A model generated the notes under the pieces. That model saw only the letters and a list, made by a program, of their open reading frames with translations. It was not told where the DNA came from and ran no database searches. Shown here in pieces: positions 45,914 through 55,804 of a DNA stretch of 64,000 bases (positions are counted from its first letter, which is position 1; every line of letters starts with the position of its first letter). Location: the NCBI RefSeq assembly GCF_003355155.1, contig NZ_CP031320.1, forward strand, positions 2,584,269-2,648,268, written 5' to 3'. The stretch comes from Streptomyces armeniacus (GTDB taxonomy: Bacteria; Actinomycetota; Actinomycetes; Streptomycetales; Streptomycetaceae). Made by a program: the position numbers and the translations under genes.

Positions 45914-46708
45914 ATGCCCACACCACCACGCGTGCTGACCGTCGCCGGCTCCGACTCAGGCGGCGGCGCGGGCATCCAGGCCGACCTCAAGACGATGCTC
46001 GCGCTCGGCACGCACGGCATGAGCGTGCTCACGGCGGTCACCGCGCAGAACTCCCTCGGCGTGCAGGGCGCCTGGGAGCTGCCCGTGGAGGCCGTACGGG
46101 CGCAGTACCGCAGCGTCGTCGACGACATCGGCACGCAGGCGGTCAAGACCGGAATGCTCTCTTCGGCCGTCCTGGTCGAGACGGTCGCGGAGCTGCTGGC
46201 AGGGACGCCGGTGCCCACCGTGGTCGACCCCGTGGGCGTCTCCAAGCACGGCGACCCGCTGCTCGCCGCGGACGCGCTGGACGCCGTACGCGGCCGGCTG
46301 CTGCCCGCGGCCACCGTGGCCACGCCCAACCTCGACGAGGTGGCCCAGCTCACCGGCGTACGCGTACGGGAGGAGGCGGAGCTGCGGCAGGCGGCCGAGG
46401 CGGTCCTCGCGTACGGGCCGCGCTGGGTCCTGATCAAGGGCGGCCACCTCCCGGGCGACGCCGTGGACCTGCTCACGGACGGCACCGAGGAGCACTGGCT
46501 GCGCGCACCCCGGCACGACAACCGGCACACGCACGGCACTGGCTGCACGCTGGCCGCCGCCGTCGCGGCGGAGCTCGCGCACGGGCGGCCGGTGCCGGAG
46601 GCGGTCGCGGCGGCGAAGGAGTACGTGACGGGGGCCATCGCGGCGGGCTTCCCGCTGGGCGCGGGGATCGGCCCGGTCGGTCACGGCTGGCGGCTGCGGC
46701 GCGGCTGA
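45914..46708 (+). CDS. thiD: Hydroxymethylpyrimidine (phosphate) kinase
   Basis: 264 aa. Phosphorylates HMP and HMP-P in thiamine synthesis. ATG 45914. [19 protein letters not shown] binds substrate near residue 8-26; [20 protein letters not shown] and [17 protein letters not shown] (anion hole and catalytic Asp/Cys region) follow. Complete ribokinase-like fold. Same pathway as the preceding thiL. Convergent with rpmB across a shared terminator. Confidence 0.95.
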   Translation: MPTPPRVLTVAGSDSGGGAGIQADLKTMLALGTHGMSVLTAVTAQNSLGVQGAWELPVEAVRAQYRSVVDDIGTQAVKTGMLSSAVLVETVAELLAGTPVPTVVDPVGVSKHGDPLLAADALDAVRGRLLPAATVATPNLDEVAQLTGVRVREEAELRQAAEAVLAYGPRWVLIKGGHLPGDAVDLLTDGTEEHWLRAPRHDNRHTHGTGCTLAAAVAAELAHGRPVPEAVAAAKEYVTGAIAAGFPLGAGIGPVGHGWRLRRG

Positions 46709-46812
46709 GGCGGAGCGCAACGGCTCAGCGCGGCGCGGGGCGCTCAAGGCGGCGCGGGGCTCGTACGGGCGGGGGCGGAACGGCGCGTACGGCGTGCGCC
46801 GGGCGCACGGAA

Positions 46813-46842
46813 AAGCCGGTCCGCCCGAGGGAGGACCGGCTT
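46813..46842. terminator. Bidirectional terminator between thiD and rpmB
   Basis: Perfect 10-bp stem AAGCCGGTCC/GGACCGGCTT, 10-base loop. Confidence 0.8.
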
Positions 46843-46873
46843 CACGGCAGCCAGCGAGGTGGCCGCGCTGACG

Positions 46874-47059
46874 TCAGCGCGAGACCTTGCCGGCCTTGAT
46901 GCACGAGGTGCAGGCGTTGAGCCGCTTCGGCGTCCCGCCGACCACGGCACGGACGCGCTGGATGTTCGGGTTCCAGCGGCGCGGGGTGCGGCGGTGCGAG
47001 TGGGAAATGCTGTTGCCGAAGCCCGGCCCCTTGCCGCAGACGTCGCAGTTGGCAGCCAC
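46874..47059 (-). CDS. rpmB: 50S ribosomal protein L28, zinc-binding form
   Basis: 61 aa. GTG 47059 with GGAG 10 bases upstream ([19 protein letters not shown]). CDVCG and CTSCIK give the four cysteines of the zinc (C+) form. [22 protein letters not shown] block is present. Single gene, leader about 110 bases. Confidence 0.95.
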   Translation of the reverse strand: MAANCDVCGKGPGFGNSISHSHRRTPRRWNPNIQRVRAVVGGTPKRLNACTSCIKAGKVSR

Positions 47060-47175
47060 GGGATACTCCAAAGACTTCAGATGCGCTTACGGTAAATCCC
47101 GGCGTCGCTGGATCATGAGGTGACCGGCACAGCCAGGGAGGAAATCCTGCCCGATTCGCACCGGGCAACCGGAGC

Positions 47176-47205
47176 AGCATACAACGGCCGCTCTCGAACA
47201 GCGAA
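47176..47205 (-). promoter_or_regulatory. Candidate rpmB promoter
   Basis: On the minus strand TTCGCT and TATGCT are 18 bases apart. Transcription would start about 47169. Visual match only. Confidence 0.4.
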
Positions 47206-47242
47206 ACTAGCATGAACCGCACCCGTCCCCAGGAGGAGCTCC

Positions 47243-49027
47243 GTGCCGCAACCGCTCGACCCTGCCGCGGTGCGGAACTGGTGCGCGCTGGCGCTGGACG
47301 CGCTCGCCCGGGGACGTGCGGAGATCGACACGATCAACGTCTTCCCCGTCGCGGACGGGGACACCGGCACCAACATGTACCGCACGGTCGAGGCCGCCGC
47401 CCGCGCTCTCGACGGCCTGGCGGGCGACCGTACGAGCGCGCACCGTACGACGCTGGTCGGCGCGACCACCGGTGATGTCCTGCGCGCCATGTCGCGCGGC
47501 GCGCTGCTCGGCGCCTGCGGCAACTCCGGCACGATCCTGGCGCAGCTCCTCCGCGGCATGGCCGAGGCCTACGGCACGGCCGCCGCAGCCCAGGGGCAGG
47601 CGGAAGCGGAACTGCTGCGGCGGGCGCTGCGCCGGGCCGCGGACTCGGCGTACGAGGCCGTGGCGCACCCCGTGGAGGGCACGATGCTGACCGTCGCGAC
47701 GGCGGCGGCCGACGCCGCGGAACGCACCGACGGCGACGCGGCCGCCGTGGCGCGCGCCGCCTACGCGGGGGCGGGCGAGGCGCTGGCGGCGACGACCGGC
47801 CAGCTCGCCGTGCTCGCGCGCGCGGGCGTCGTGGACGCGGGCGGCCGCGGCCTGGTCGCGGTGCTCGGCGCGCTGTACGCGGCGCTCGCGGCGGAGCCGG
47901 GCGCCGTACGGGATGCCGTACCGGGCGCCGTACGGGACGTGGAGCCGGAACGCGAGCCGCACACCGTACGCGAGCCGGGCGCGGCACCCGCCCCCGGACC
48001 GGCCACCGCACCGGCGCCCGCGCCCGCCGCCCCGGCGGACGAGGCGGGTCCGGGTGGTGAACTGGCCGCGCACGCCCCCTCGTTCGAGGTGATGTACCTC
48101 CTCGATGCCGAAGACGACGCCGTACGCGGCCTCCGCGCCACGCTCGACGCGCTCGGCGACTCGCTGGTCGTCATCGGCGGCGACGGCCTCTGGAACGTCC
48201 ACGTCCACGTCGACGACGCGGGCGCCGCCGTCGAGGCGGGCGTCGAAGCGGGCCGCCCGCACCGTATCCGCGTCAACCACCTCGCCACCGGCGCCGCCAC
48301 GGCCGAGGACCACGGCCCCGCACCCGGCACCACCGGAACCGACGCCGCCTGCCCCGCGAGCGCCCGCCGCGCCGTCGTGGCGGTCGTCGCGGGCGACGGC
48401 CTCGCGGGCCTCTGCACGGAGGCGGGCGCGACCGTCGTACGGTCCGCGGGCGAGCCCGGCGACGTCGGCGAGGACGCCCTCGCCGACGCGGTGCTGCGGG
48501 CGCACGTGCCCGAGGCCGTCCTGCTGCCGAACGATCCCGAGCTCCAGCACACCGCCGCCCGCGCCGCCGAACGGGTGCGTGCCGCCGGGGTGCGTACCGC
48601 AGTGATCCCCACCCGCGCCGCCGTACAGGGCCTGGCCGCCCTCGCCGTACACGAGCCGGAGCGCAGCTTCGACGAGGACGTCGTCGCCATGACCTCCGCC
48701 GCGGGCGCCACCCGCTACGGCGAGGTGACCGTCGCCGAGTGCCGGTCGTGGACGACCGCGGGCGTGTGCCAGGCGGGCGACGTGCTGGGTCTGGTGGACG
48801 GCGACGTGGCGGTCATCGGCGACGACGTCGGCCGGATAGCCGCCGACGTGCTGGAACGGATGCTGGCGGCGGGTGGCGAACTGGTCACGCTGGTGTTGGG
48901 CGCGCAGGCGCCCGAGGGACTGGCCGAGCACCTCCAGGAGCGCGTACGGAGCGGCCACCTGGCCGTGGACACGGTGGTCTACGACGGCCACCAGCAGCCG
49001 GTCCGCCTGCTGATCGGCGTCGAGTAG
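47243..49027 (+). CDS. FakA-like kinase (DAK2/DhaL domain protein)
   Basis: 594 aa. GTG 47243 follows AGGAGCTCC. The N-terminal DhaL-type ATP domain has NVFPVADGDTGTNMYRTVE (ADP-Mg binding Asp triad) and ACGNSGTILAQLLRG at about 90-105, and AHPVEGTMLTVA. A Pro/Ala linker (about 225-270) leads to a middle domain and C-terminal domain (FEVMYLLDAEDDAVRGL, VIPTRAAVQGLAAL). This layout matches fatty-acid kinase FakA, which with a FakB protein phosphorylates exogenous fatty acids; no FakB is visible nearby. Divergent from rpmB, upstream of recG as in related genomes. Confidence 0.88.
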   Translation: MPQPLDPAAVRNWCALALDALARGRAEIDTINVFPVADGDTGTNMYRTVEAAARALDGLAGDRTSAHRTTLVGATTGDVLRAMSRGALLGACGNSGTILAQLLRGMAEAYGTAAAAQGQAEAELLRRALRRAADSAYEAVAHPVEGTMLTVATAAADAAERTDGDAAAVARAAYAGAGEALAATTGQLAVLARAGVVDAGGRGLVAVLGALYAALAAEPGAVRDAVPGAVRDVEPEREPHTVREPGAAPAPGPATAPAPAPAAPADEAGPGGELAAHAPSFEVMYLLDAEDDAVRGLRATLDALGDSLVVIGGDGLWNVHVHVDDAGAAVEAGVEAGRPHRIRVNHLATGAATAEDHGPAPGTTGTDAACPASARRAVVAVVAGDGLAGLCTEAGATVVRSAGEPGDVGEDALADAVLRAHVPEAVLLPNDPELQHTAARAAERVRAAGVRTAVIPTRAAVQGLAALAVHEPERSFDEDVVAMTSAAGATRYGEVTVAECRSWTTAGVCQAGDVLGLVDGDVAVIGDDVGRIAADVLERMLAAGGELVTLVLGAQAPEGLAEHLQERVRSGHLAVDTVVYDGHQQPVRLLIGVE

Positions 49028-49098
49028 CACGCGTATCCCCGGCAGTCGGCCACGGCCAAGTCGGCCGGGCGCGCGTGGAGATGTGCGGCACCCAATCA

Positions 49099-49168
49099 AG
49101 CCCGTCCGGCGATTGAGGACGGACCCGCGGCGGCCGACGGCCGCGGGTCCGTCCTCAATCGCCGGACG
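49099..49168. terminator. 29-bp perfect hairpin formed by an inverted pair of the dispersed repeat (locus 5)
   Basis: Left arm 49103-49131 and right arm 49140-49168 are exact reverse complements with an 8-base loop. The outer parts are forward and inverted copies of the dispersed element (here with GATTGAG instead of GTTTGAG); the inner parts are ACCCGCGGC/GCCGCGGGT. It lies 76 bases after the FakA-like gene and 52 before recG. Confidence 0.9.
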
Positions 49169-49219
49169 CCGCCACGCGTTCACCGCCGCTCTGTCAGCGC
49201 CATGGTGTGCAATGGGGAC

Positions 49220-51448
49220 GTGCCCTCGCTCGACGAACCACTGAAGAAAGTCCTCGGCGGAAACACCGCGAAGGTGATGGCCGAGCATCTCGATCTGCAC
49301 ACGGTCGGCGACCTGCTGCACCACTACCCGCGGCGGTACGCCGAGCGCGGTGAGCTGACGCGCCTGGCCGACCTCCCGCTGGACGAGCACGTCACCGTGG
49401 TGGCGCGGATCGCGGACGCCCGCGTGCACACGTTCAACCGGGGCCGGGGCCAGCGCCTCGAGGTGACCCTGACCGACGGCAGCGGCCGGCTCCAGCTGGT
49501 CTTCTTCGGCCGCGGTGTCCACGGCAACAAGGCCAAGCTGCTGCCGGGCAGGCGCGGCATGTTCGCGGGCAAGGTCGGTGTGTTCAACCGGAAGCTCCAG
49601 CTCGCGCACCCCGAGTACAAACTGCTCGACGACGACACCGGCCAGGAGACCGTAGAGAAGTTCGCGAACGAGCTGCTGCCGCTCTACCCCGCCTGCAAGC
49701 AGCTGGAGTCCTGGAACATCGAGCAGGCCGTCGACACCGTCCTCACCTCCATGGAGGCCACCGGCTGGAGCGGGCTGACCGACCCGCTGCCGCCGTCCAT
49801 GCGGGAGCAGCGCGGGCTGGTGCCGCTCCCGGACGCGCTGCTCAAGGTGCACCGGCCGCGTACGAAGGCGGACATCGCCGCCGCCCGCGACCGGCTGAAG
49901 TGGGACGAGGCGTTCGTGCTGCAGGTCGCGCTGGCCCGCCGGCGCGCCGCCGAGGCCGAACTGCCCGCCGTGGCGCGGAGACCGGTCGCGGACGGGCTGC
50001 TGGACGCGTTCGACGCGCGGCTGCCGTTCACGCTGACCGACGGCCAACAGCGCGTCACCCAGGAGGTGTTCGCCGACCTCGGCACCGAACACCCCATGCA
50101 CCGGCTGCTCCAGGGCGAGGTCGGCTCCGGCAAGACGCTCGTCGCGCTGCGCGCGATGCTCGCCGTCGTCGACGCGGGCGGCCAGGCCGCGCTGCTGGCG
50201 CCCACCGAGGTGCTGGCCCAGCAGCACCACCGGTCGGTCACCGGGCTGATGGGGGACCTGGCCGAGGGCGGGCTGCTGGGCGGTGCCGAGCACGGTACGA
50301 AAGTGGTGCTGCTCACCGGCTCGATGGGCGCCGCCGCCCGCCGCCAGGCGCTGCTGGACCTGGCGACCGGCGAGGCCGGAATCGTCATCGGCACGCACGC
50401 GCTGATCGAGGACAAGGTGCAGTTCCACGATCTGGGGCTGGTCGTGGTGGACGAGCAGCACCGGTTCGGCGTGGAGCAGCGCGACGCGCTGCGCTCGAAG
50501 GGCAAGCAGCCGCCGCACCTGCTGGTGATGACGGCGACGCCGATCCCGCGCACCGTCGCCATGACCGTCTTCGGCGACCTCGAGACGTCCGTGCTCGACC
50601 AACTCCCCGCGGGCCGTTCGCCGATCGCCAGCCACGTGGTGCCGGCCGCGGACAAGCCGCACTTCCTCGCGCGTACGTGGGAGCGCGTACGGGAGGAGGC
50701 GGAGGCCGGCCACCAGGCGTACGTGGTGTGCCCGCGCATCGGCGACGAGGACGAGCCCGGCGCGGGCGGAGCGGCGGCGGGCGGCGCGGATCCGGAGGCC
50801 GCCGGCGCTGACGGCGGGCAGGACCCGGACAAGCGCCCGCCGCTCGCCGTCCTGGACCTTGCGCGGGAGCTGGCCGGCGGCCCGCTCGGCACCCTCCGCG
50901 TCGAGCCGCTGCACGGCCGTATGGCGCCGGAGGCGAAGGAAGAGGTGATGCGCCGCTTCGCCGCGGGCGAGGTGGACGTGCTGGTCGCCACGACCGTGAT
51001 CGAGGTCGGCGTCGACGTACCCAACGCCACCGTCATGGTGATCATGGACGCCGACCGCTTCGGCGTCTCCCAGCTGCACCAGCTGCGCGGCCGCGTCGGC
51101 CGGGGCGCGGCGGCCGGGCTCTGCCTGCTGGTCACCGAGATGCCGGAGGCCGCGGCGGCGAGGGCCCGGCTGGAGGCCGTGGCCGGGACGCTGGACGGCT
51201 TCGAGCTGTCCCGTATCGACCTGGAGCAGCGCCGCGAGGGCGACGTGCTCGGGCAGGCGCAGTCCGGTGTCCGCTCGTCGCTGCGCATGCTGTCCGTCAT
51301 CGACGACGAGGACGTGATCGCCGCCGCGCGCCGCGAGGCCACCGCGATCGTCGCCGACGACCCGGGGCTCACGCACGCCCCGGAGCTGCGTACGGCGCTG
51401 GACGCGCTGGTGGACAAGGAGCGCGAGGAGTATCTGGACAAGGGCTGA
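49220..51448 (+). CDS. recG: ATP-dependent DNA helicase RecG
   Basis: 742 aa. Remodels stalled forks and branched DNA. GTG 49220 ([14 protein letters not shown]) is chosen because TGGGGA precedes it and family proteins begin there; ATG 49202 is also in frame but has no ribosome site. Wedge/OB domain at about 60-150 ([20 protein letters not shown]), Walker [15 protein letters not shown] near 302, [11 protein letters not shown] (DEAH equivalent) near 412, [12 protein letters not shown] near 437, helicase C with [16 protein letters not shown] and [10 protein letters not shown]. An acidic/Gly insertion at about 512-530 is unusual. Confidence 0.95.
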   Translation: MPSLDEPLKKVLGGNTAKVMAEHLDLHTVGDLLHHYPRRYAERGELTRLADLPLDEHVTVVARIADARVHTFNRGRGQRLEVTLTDGSGRLQLVFFGRGVHGNKAKLLPGRRGMFAGKVGVFNRKLQLAHPEYKLLDDDTGQETVEKFANELLPLYPACKQLESWNIEQAVDTVLTSMEATGWSGLTDPLPPSMREQRGLVPLPDALLKVHRPRTKADIAAARDRLKWDEAFVLQVALARRRAAEAELPAVARRPVADGLLDAFDARLPFTLTDGQQRVTQEVFADLGTEHPMHRLLQGEVGSGKTLVALRAMLAVVDAGGQAALLAPTEVLAQQHHRSVTGLMGDLAEGGLLGGAEHGTKVVLLTGSMGAAARRQALLDLATGEAGIVIGTHALIEDKVQFHDLGLVVVDEQHRFGVEQRDALRSKGKQPPHLLVMTATPIPRTVAMTVFGDLETSVLDQLPAGRSPIASHVVPAADKPHFLARTWERVREEAEAGHQAYVVCPRIGDEDEPGAGGAAAGGADPEAAGADGGQDPDKRPPLAVLDLARELAGGPLGTLRVEPLHGRMAPEAKEEVMRRFAAGEVDVLVATTVIEVGVDVPNATVMVIMDADRFGVSQLHQLRGRVGRGAAAGLCLLVTEMPEAAAARARLEAVAGTLDGFELSRIDLEQRREGDVLGQAQSGVRSSLRMLSVIDDEDVIAAARREATAIVADDPGLTHAPELRTALDALVDKEREEYLDKG

Positions 51449-51541
51449 CGGTCCGTACGGGGGCCGGCGGTCCGCCACGCCATATCGTGGAGGTGGCGGC
51501 CGTACCGCACCGCCGTATCCCGGACGGAGGACCCGAACCCC

Positions 51542-52138
51542 ATGACCCGCGTGATCGCCGGTGCGGCCGGCGGACGACGGCTGGCGGTGCCGCCGGGCAC
51601 CGGCACCCGGCCCACCTCGGACCGCGCCCGCGAAGGGCTGTTCTCCAGCTGGGAGTCGCAGCTGGGCGGCGCGGGCGGCTGGCGAGGGCTGCGCGTCCTG
51701 GACCTGTACGGCGGCTCCGGCGCGGTCGGCCTGGAGGCGCTGTCGCGGGGCGCGGCCCACGTCCTGCTGGTCGAGGCCGACGCCCGAGCCGCCCGGGTCA
51801 TCCGGGAGAACGTCCGCGCGCTCGGCCTGCCCGGAGCCGAGGTGCGTACGGCCCGCGCGGCGCAGACGGTGCGCGGACCGGCCCCGGAGGAGCCGTACGA
51901 CCTGGTGTTTCTCGATCCGCCGTACGAAGTGCCGGACGACGAGGTCCGGGAGATCCTGATCACACTCCGCTCGGAGGGGTGGTTGTCCCCCTCCGCACTC
52001 GCCACCGTGGAGCGCAGCACCAGACGGGGCGAATTCCGCTGGCCGCAGGGCTTCGAGGGGCTCCGGTCCCGTCGGTACGGGGAGGGCACGCTTTGGTACG
52101 GTCGCGCGGTCGTACGGGAAGTTACTCCCGAGTCATGA
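51542..52138 (+). CDS. rsmD: 16S rRNA (guanine966-N2)-methyltransferase
   Basis: 198 aa. SAM-dependent methylation of G966. ATG 51542. Motif [20 protein letters not shown] near 58, acidic [12 protein letters not shown], and catalytic [14 protein letters not shown] near 122. N-terminal [15 protein letters not shown] and [14 protein letters not shown] match RsmD. Its end lies 26 bases upstream of the coaD start, the usual actinobacterial pair. Confidence 0.94.
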   Translation: MTRVIAGAAGGRRLAVPPGTGTRPTSDRAREGLFSSWESQLGGAGGWRGLRVLDLYGGSGAVGLEALSRGAAHVLLVEADARAARVIRENVRALGLPGAEVRTARAAQTVRGPAPEEPYDLVFLDPPYEVPDDEVREILITLRSEGWLSPSALATVERSTRRGEFRWPQGFEGLRSRRYGEGTLWYGRAVVREVTPES

Positions 52139-52164
52139 AGAGATCAGAGAGCGAGGAGACGCCA

Positions 52165-52644
52165 GTGCGTCGCGCGGTCTGTCCGGGATCCTTCGACCCC
52201 ATCACCAATGGCCATCTCGACATCATCGGCCGTGCCTCCAAGCTCTACGACGAGGTCTGGGTCGCCGTGATGATCAACAAGTCCAAGCAGGGGCTCTTCA
52301 CGGTCGACGAGCGCATCGACTTGATCCGCGAGGTCACCGCGGCGTACGGGAACGTGCACGTCGAGGCGTTCCACGGGCTCCTCGTGGACTTCTGCAAGCA
52401 GCGCGACATCCCCGCGATCGTCAAGGGACTGCGCGCCGTCAGCGACTTCGACTACGAGCTGCAGATGGCCCAGATGAACATCGGCCTCTCCGGCGTCGAG
52501 ACGCTCTTCGTGCCCACCAACCCCACGTACTCCTTCCTCTCCTCCAGCCTGGTCAAGGAGGTCGCCGCCTGGGGCGGCGACGTCTCCCACCTCGTGCCGC
52601 CGCCCGTCCTCGACGAACTCGCCAAGCGGCTCGCCAAGTCCTGA
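52165..52644 (+). CDS. coaD: Phosphopantetheine adenylyltransferase
   Basis: 159 aa. Fourth step of coenzyme A synthesis. GTG 52165 ([20 protein letters not shown]) follows GAGGAG; an in-frame ATG at 52135 would overlap rsmD but adds residues absent from the family. [10 protein letters not shown] is the T/HxGH nucleotidyl-transfer motif; [19 protein letters not shown] and [13 protein letters not shown] complete the active site. Confidence 0.96.
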   Translation: MRRAVCPGSFDPITNGHLDIIGRASKLYDEVWVAVMINKSKQGLFTVDERIDLIREVTAAYGNVHVEAFHGLLVDFCKQRDIPAIVKGLRAVSDFDYELQMAQMNIGLSGVETLFVPTNPTYSFLSSSLVKEVAAWGGDVSHLVPPPVLDELAKRLAKS

Positions 52645-52705
52645 CCCCGCCGGGCTTCCGGCATCCGGTGTCGGCTCGCGGGCAACGGGCCGTACAGTCA
52701 CACCC

Positions 52706-53959
52706 GTGGACGTACAGCAGAGACTCGACGAGATCGTGGCGACCATCGACGGCGCCCGCTCGATGCCCATGTCGGCCTCCTGCGTGGTGAACCGGGCCGA
52801 GCTGCTCGCGATGCTCCAGGAGGTGCGCGACGCGCTGCCCGGCTCGCTCGCGCAGGCGCAGGAACTGCTCGGCGGCCGGGAGCAGATGGTCGCCGAGGCC
52901 CAGCGGGAAGCCCAGCGGATCATCGAGGAAGCGCAGGCCGAGCGCGGCTCGCTGGTCTCCGGTACGGAGATCGCGCGCCGCAGCCAGGAGGAGTCCGACC
53001 GCATCCTGGCCGAGGCACGCCGCGAGGCGGAGGCGATCCGCGCCGAGGCCGACGAGTACGTCGACAGCAAGCTCGCCAACTTCGAGGTCGTGCTGAGCAA
53101 GACCATCGGCTCCGTCGACCGGGGCCGGGAGAAGCTGCTCGGCAGCGGCCGCGGAGCCGACCAGTACGACGAGCAGTACGCCGAGGACGCCCCGGAGCGT
53201 ACGGCCGACCCGGCGGAGCTGCGGCACCGCGCGGACGCGTACGTGGACGCGCGGCTCGGCTCCGTCTCCGCGGTGCTCGCCAAGACGCTGGAGGCCGTCG
53301 GGCGCGGGCGGCAGAAGCTGCTCGGGCACGACCCGGCCGCCGACCTCGGCGCGCACATGGACGCGCAGGACGAGGCCGCCGCGGCCGGCAGGCTCACCCA
53401 GACGAGTGATGCCGACTACATGGCGGGGCTCGCCGCGGACCTTCCCGCGCAGCGCCAGGAGGCGCCCGTCCCGGCCCGGCAGGCGGCTGCCGCGCACGCC
53501 CAGCAGCCCGCCGCCCCCGCCATGCCGCCGCAGCCGGAGATGCCGCCCCAGCCACCCGCGGCCGACCCGTACTACGCGCAGCAGGCCGCACAGGGCTACG
53601 ACCCGCAGCAGGCCCAGCAGGACGCGTACTACGCACAGCAGCAGCAGGACGCGTACCAGGACGCCTACTACGCCCAGCAGCTCCAGGCCCAGCAGGACGC
53701 GTACTACGCGCAGCAGGCCGCCGTGCAGGGCTACGACCCGCAGGCGCAGCAGGCCCAGGCCCAGGCCCAGCAGGCGTACGACCAGCAGGTCCAGCAGCAA
53801 CAGCAGCAGGACTACGGCCAGCCGTACTACCCGGACCAGCAGCCCCAGCCGCAGCAGCAGCCCGCCGCCGCGCTCGACGAGACCAGCCTCTTCGACACCA
53901 GCATGATCGACCTGAATCAGGTGCGGCAGTACGAGGAGCGGTACGACCAGGGCCGCTGA
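52706..53959 (+). CDS. DivIVA/ATP-synthase-b-like coiled-coil protein with a Gln/Tyr-rich tail
   Basis: 417 aa. GTG 52706. Residues 1-160 are strongly helical and charged (AQRILEEAQAERGSLVSG-type heptads; EESDRILAEARREAEAIRAE), predicting a long coiled coil like DivIVA-related or F0F1 b-type proteins of Streptomyces. A second helical piece is at 170-215. From about 245 to 390 the tail is low complexity: repeated QQDAYYAQQ, YDPQAQQ and PQPQQQP. It ends with conserved-looking TSLFDTSMIDLNQVRQYEERY. No membrane segment. Possible roles in polar growth or scaffolding are inferred from the coiled coil and its location between coaD and the yceD operon. Confidence 0.82.
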   Translation: MDVQQRLDEIVATIDGARSMPMSASCVVNRAELLAMLQEVRDALPGSLAQAQELLGGREQMVAEAQREAQRIIEEAQAERGSLVSGTEIARRSQEESDRILAEARREAEAIRAEADEYVDSKLANFEVVLSKTIGSVDRGREKLLGSGRGADQYDEQYAEDAPERTADPAELRHRADAYVDARLGSVSAVLAKTLEAVGRGRQKLLGHDPAADLGAHMDAQDEAAAAGRLTQTSDADYMAGLAADLPAQRQEAPVPARQAAAAHAQQPAAPAMPPQPEMPPQPPAADPYYAQQAAQGYDPQQAQQDAYYAQQQQDAYQDAYYAQQLQAQQDAYYAQQAAVQGYDPQAQQAQAQAQQAYDQQVQQQQQQDYGQPYYPDQQPQPQQQPAAALDETSLFDTSMIDLNQVRQYEERYDQGR

Positions 53960-54054
53960 CCTTCCGCTGACCCTCCGACGACTGCCTCCCGGGCCTCCGC
54001 CGACCTGCCCGTACGGCCGCCCCGCGGCGCCGCGGGCGGTGCTCCGGCACCGGA

Positions 54055-54084
54055 TTGGGTCAGCGGCGGGCAGTCCAGTATCCT
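54055..54084 (+). promoter_or_regulatory. Candidate promoter of the yceD-rpmF-rnc-mutM operon
   Basis: TTGGGT (54055-54060), 18 bases, TATCCT (54079-54084). Predicted start near 54091. Confidence 0.5.
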
Positions 54085-54171
54085 GACTGTTCGGTCGCGG
54101 CCACGTTCGCGATGCGCGCTGCCCGGACAGCGTCCCGGCAGCCACGTGACACCCGTAGAAAGCAGGAAGCC

Positions 54172-54807
54172 CTGAACGCCCCCCTCGACCACCGTGCCCC
54201 TCTCGTGTTCGACACACGCGAGCTGGGGAGGCGGCCTGGTGCGATGAAGCGGCTTTCGCGCACGGTGCCGGCGCCGAAGGACCTCGGCGTCGAGTTCATC
54301 GGGGTGCCGGAGGGCGCGACCGTGGAGCTTGACCTCCGCCTGGAGTCGGTCATGGAAGGTGTGCTCGTCACGGGCACCGGCCGTGCACCGCTGCGGGGGG
54401 AGTGCGTAAGGTGTCTGGAACCGCTGGAGCAGGAATGCGAAGCGGAATTCCAGGAGATGTTCTCCTACCCCGACGCCGACGCCCGGAGCCGCCCGACAGC
54501 GGACACCGGCGACGACGCCGAGGAGGAGGACACGCTCTTCCTCGAGGCCGATCTTTTCGACCTCGAGCCCGTGCTGCGGGACGCGGTGGTGCTGTCGCTT
54601 CCGCTGCAGCCGGTGTGCCGGGAGGACTGTCCGGGCCTGTGCCCCGAGTGCGGGGCGCGGCTGGCGGACGATCCGGACCACCGGCACGACGAGGCCGTCG
54701 ACATCCGTTGGGCGGCACTGCAGGAACTCGCCGGGACCATCCCGGACGGCGAGAAGGACGATCAGGGCGGCGCCGGACCGGACGCCGACGAGAAGCAGGA
54801 GAAGTAG
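54172..54807 (+). CDS. yceD: YceD/DUF177 family protein, possibly with a CTG start
   Basis: 211 aa if started at CTG 54172, which is preceded by GCAGGAAG and gives [20 protein letters not shown], the conserved beginning in Streptomyces. Other in-frame starts are ATG 54112 (21 bases after the predicted transcript start, no ribosome site) and GTG 54205, which removes conserved residues. The domain contains [12 protein letters not shown] and [16 protein letters not shown] with two cysteine pairs, as in the DUF177 family linked to 23S rRNA accumulation. Next gene rpmF starts 3 bases later, the universal pairing. Confidence 0.85.
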   Translation: MNAPLDHRAPLVFDTRELGRRPGAMKRLSRTVPAPKDLGVEFIGVPEGATVELDLRLESVMEGVLVTGTGRAPLRGECVRCLEPLEQECEAEFQEMFSYPDADARSRPTADTGDDAEEEDTLFLEADLFDLEPVLRDAVVLSLPLQPVCREDCPGLCPECGARLADDPDHRHDEAVDIRWAALQELAGTIPDGEKDDQGGAGPDADEKQEK

Positions 54808-54809
54808 CC

Positions 54810-54983
54810 GTGGCTGTTCCGAAGCGGAAGATGTCGCGCAGCAACACGCGCCACCGCCGGTCGCAGTGGAAGGCTGCGGTCCCCAACCTGGTGAAGTGCG
54901 AGCGCTGCCAGGAGCCGAAGCTCCAGCACATCGCGTGCCCGAACTGCGGCACCTACAACAAGCGTCAGGTCCTCGAGGTCTGA
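54810..54983 (+). CDS. rpmF: 50S ribosomal protein L32, zinc-binding form
   Basis: 57 aa. GTG 54810, three bases after yceD ([20 protein letters not shown]). [18 protein letters not shown] holds four zinc cysteines. Followed 19 bases on by rnc. Confidence 0.96.
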   Translation: MAVPKRKMSRSNTRHRRSQWKAAVPNLVKCERCQEPKLQHIACPNCGTYNKRQVLEV

Positions 54984-55002
54984 TCGGCGGGTGACACGCT
55001 CC

Positions 55003-55797
55003 ATGTCAGACGCCACCACGCCTGGTACGCCACCCCGCCCCAGCGAGGTTGCACCGGCGGCATCGGCGGACCTGGTGGACGCGGCCTCGTCCCACACGCT
55101 TCTGGAAGGGCGGCTCGGGTACCAGCTCGAGTCCGCCCTTCTGGTGCGTGCGCTGACACATCGCTCGTTCGCGTACGAGAACGGCGGGCTGCCCACCAAC
55201 GAGCGACTCGAATTCCTCGGGGACTCCGTCCTCGGGCTGGTCGTCACGGACACGCTCTACCGCATCCACCCCGATCTCCCCGAGGGCCAGCTCGCCAAGT
55301 TGCGCGCCGCGGTCGTCAACTCCCGCGCGCTCGCCGAGGTCGCCCGCGGCCTCGACCTGGGCGCCTTCATCCGGCTGGGCCGGGGCGAAGAGGGCACGGG
55401 CGGGCGCGACAAGGCGTCGATCCTCGCGGACACGCTGGAGGCGGTGATCGGCGCGGTCTATCTCGACCAGGGCCTCGACGCCGCCTCGGAACTGGTGCAC
55501 CGGCTCTTCGACCCGCTCATCGAGAAGTCGTCCAGCCTGGGCGCCGGCCTGGACTGGAAGACCAGCCTCCAGGAGCTCACGGCCGCCGAGGCGCTGGGAG
55601 TTCCCGAGTACGTGGTCACCGAGACCGGCCCCGACCACGAGAAGATCTTCACGGCTGCAGCCCGCGTCGGTGGTGTCGCGTACGGCACCGGCACCGGCCG
55701 TAGCAAGAAGGAAGCGGAACAGCAGGCGGCGGAGGCGGCGTACCGCGGTATCCGTGCCGACGCGACCGGCACGTCCGGTGACACGGTGGACGCCTGA
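55003..55797 (+). CDS. rnc: Ribonuclease III
   Basis: 264 aa from ATG 55003; GTG 54991 is an alternative. Cleaves double-stranded RNA (rRNA precursors, regulatory duplexes; known as AbsB in S. coelicolor, where it affects antibiotic production). Signature [20 protein letters not shown] near 65, second catalytic box [15 protein letters not shown] near 145, and a dsRNA-binding domain ([11 protein letters not shown] ... [16 protein letters not shown]) from 185. The 28-residue N-terminal extension is Ala/Pro-rich. mutM starts 7 bases after. Confidence 0.95.
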   Translation: MSDATTPGTPPRPSEVAPAASADLVDAASSHTLLEGRLGYQLESALLVRALTHRSFAYENGGLPTNERLEFLGDSVLGLVVTDTLYRIHPDLPEGQLAKLRAAVVNSRALAEVARGLDLGAFIRLGRGEEGTGGRDKASILADTLEAVIGAVYLDQGLDAASELVHRLFDPLIEKSSSLGAGLDWKTSLQELTAAEALGVPEYVVTETGPDHEKIFTAAARVGGVAYGTGTGRSKKEAEQQAAEAAYRGIRADATGTSGDTVDA

Positions 55798-55804
55798 GTC
55801 CGCC

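Noticed and set aside
47207..51760. 1517-codon open frame on the minus strand
   Set aside because: It is a G+C-driven shadow of the FakA-like, recG and rsmD genes, without recognisable domains.
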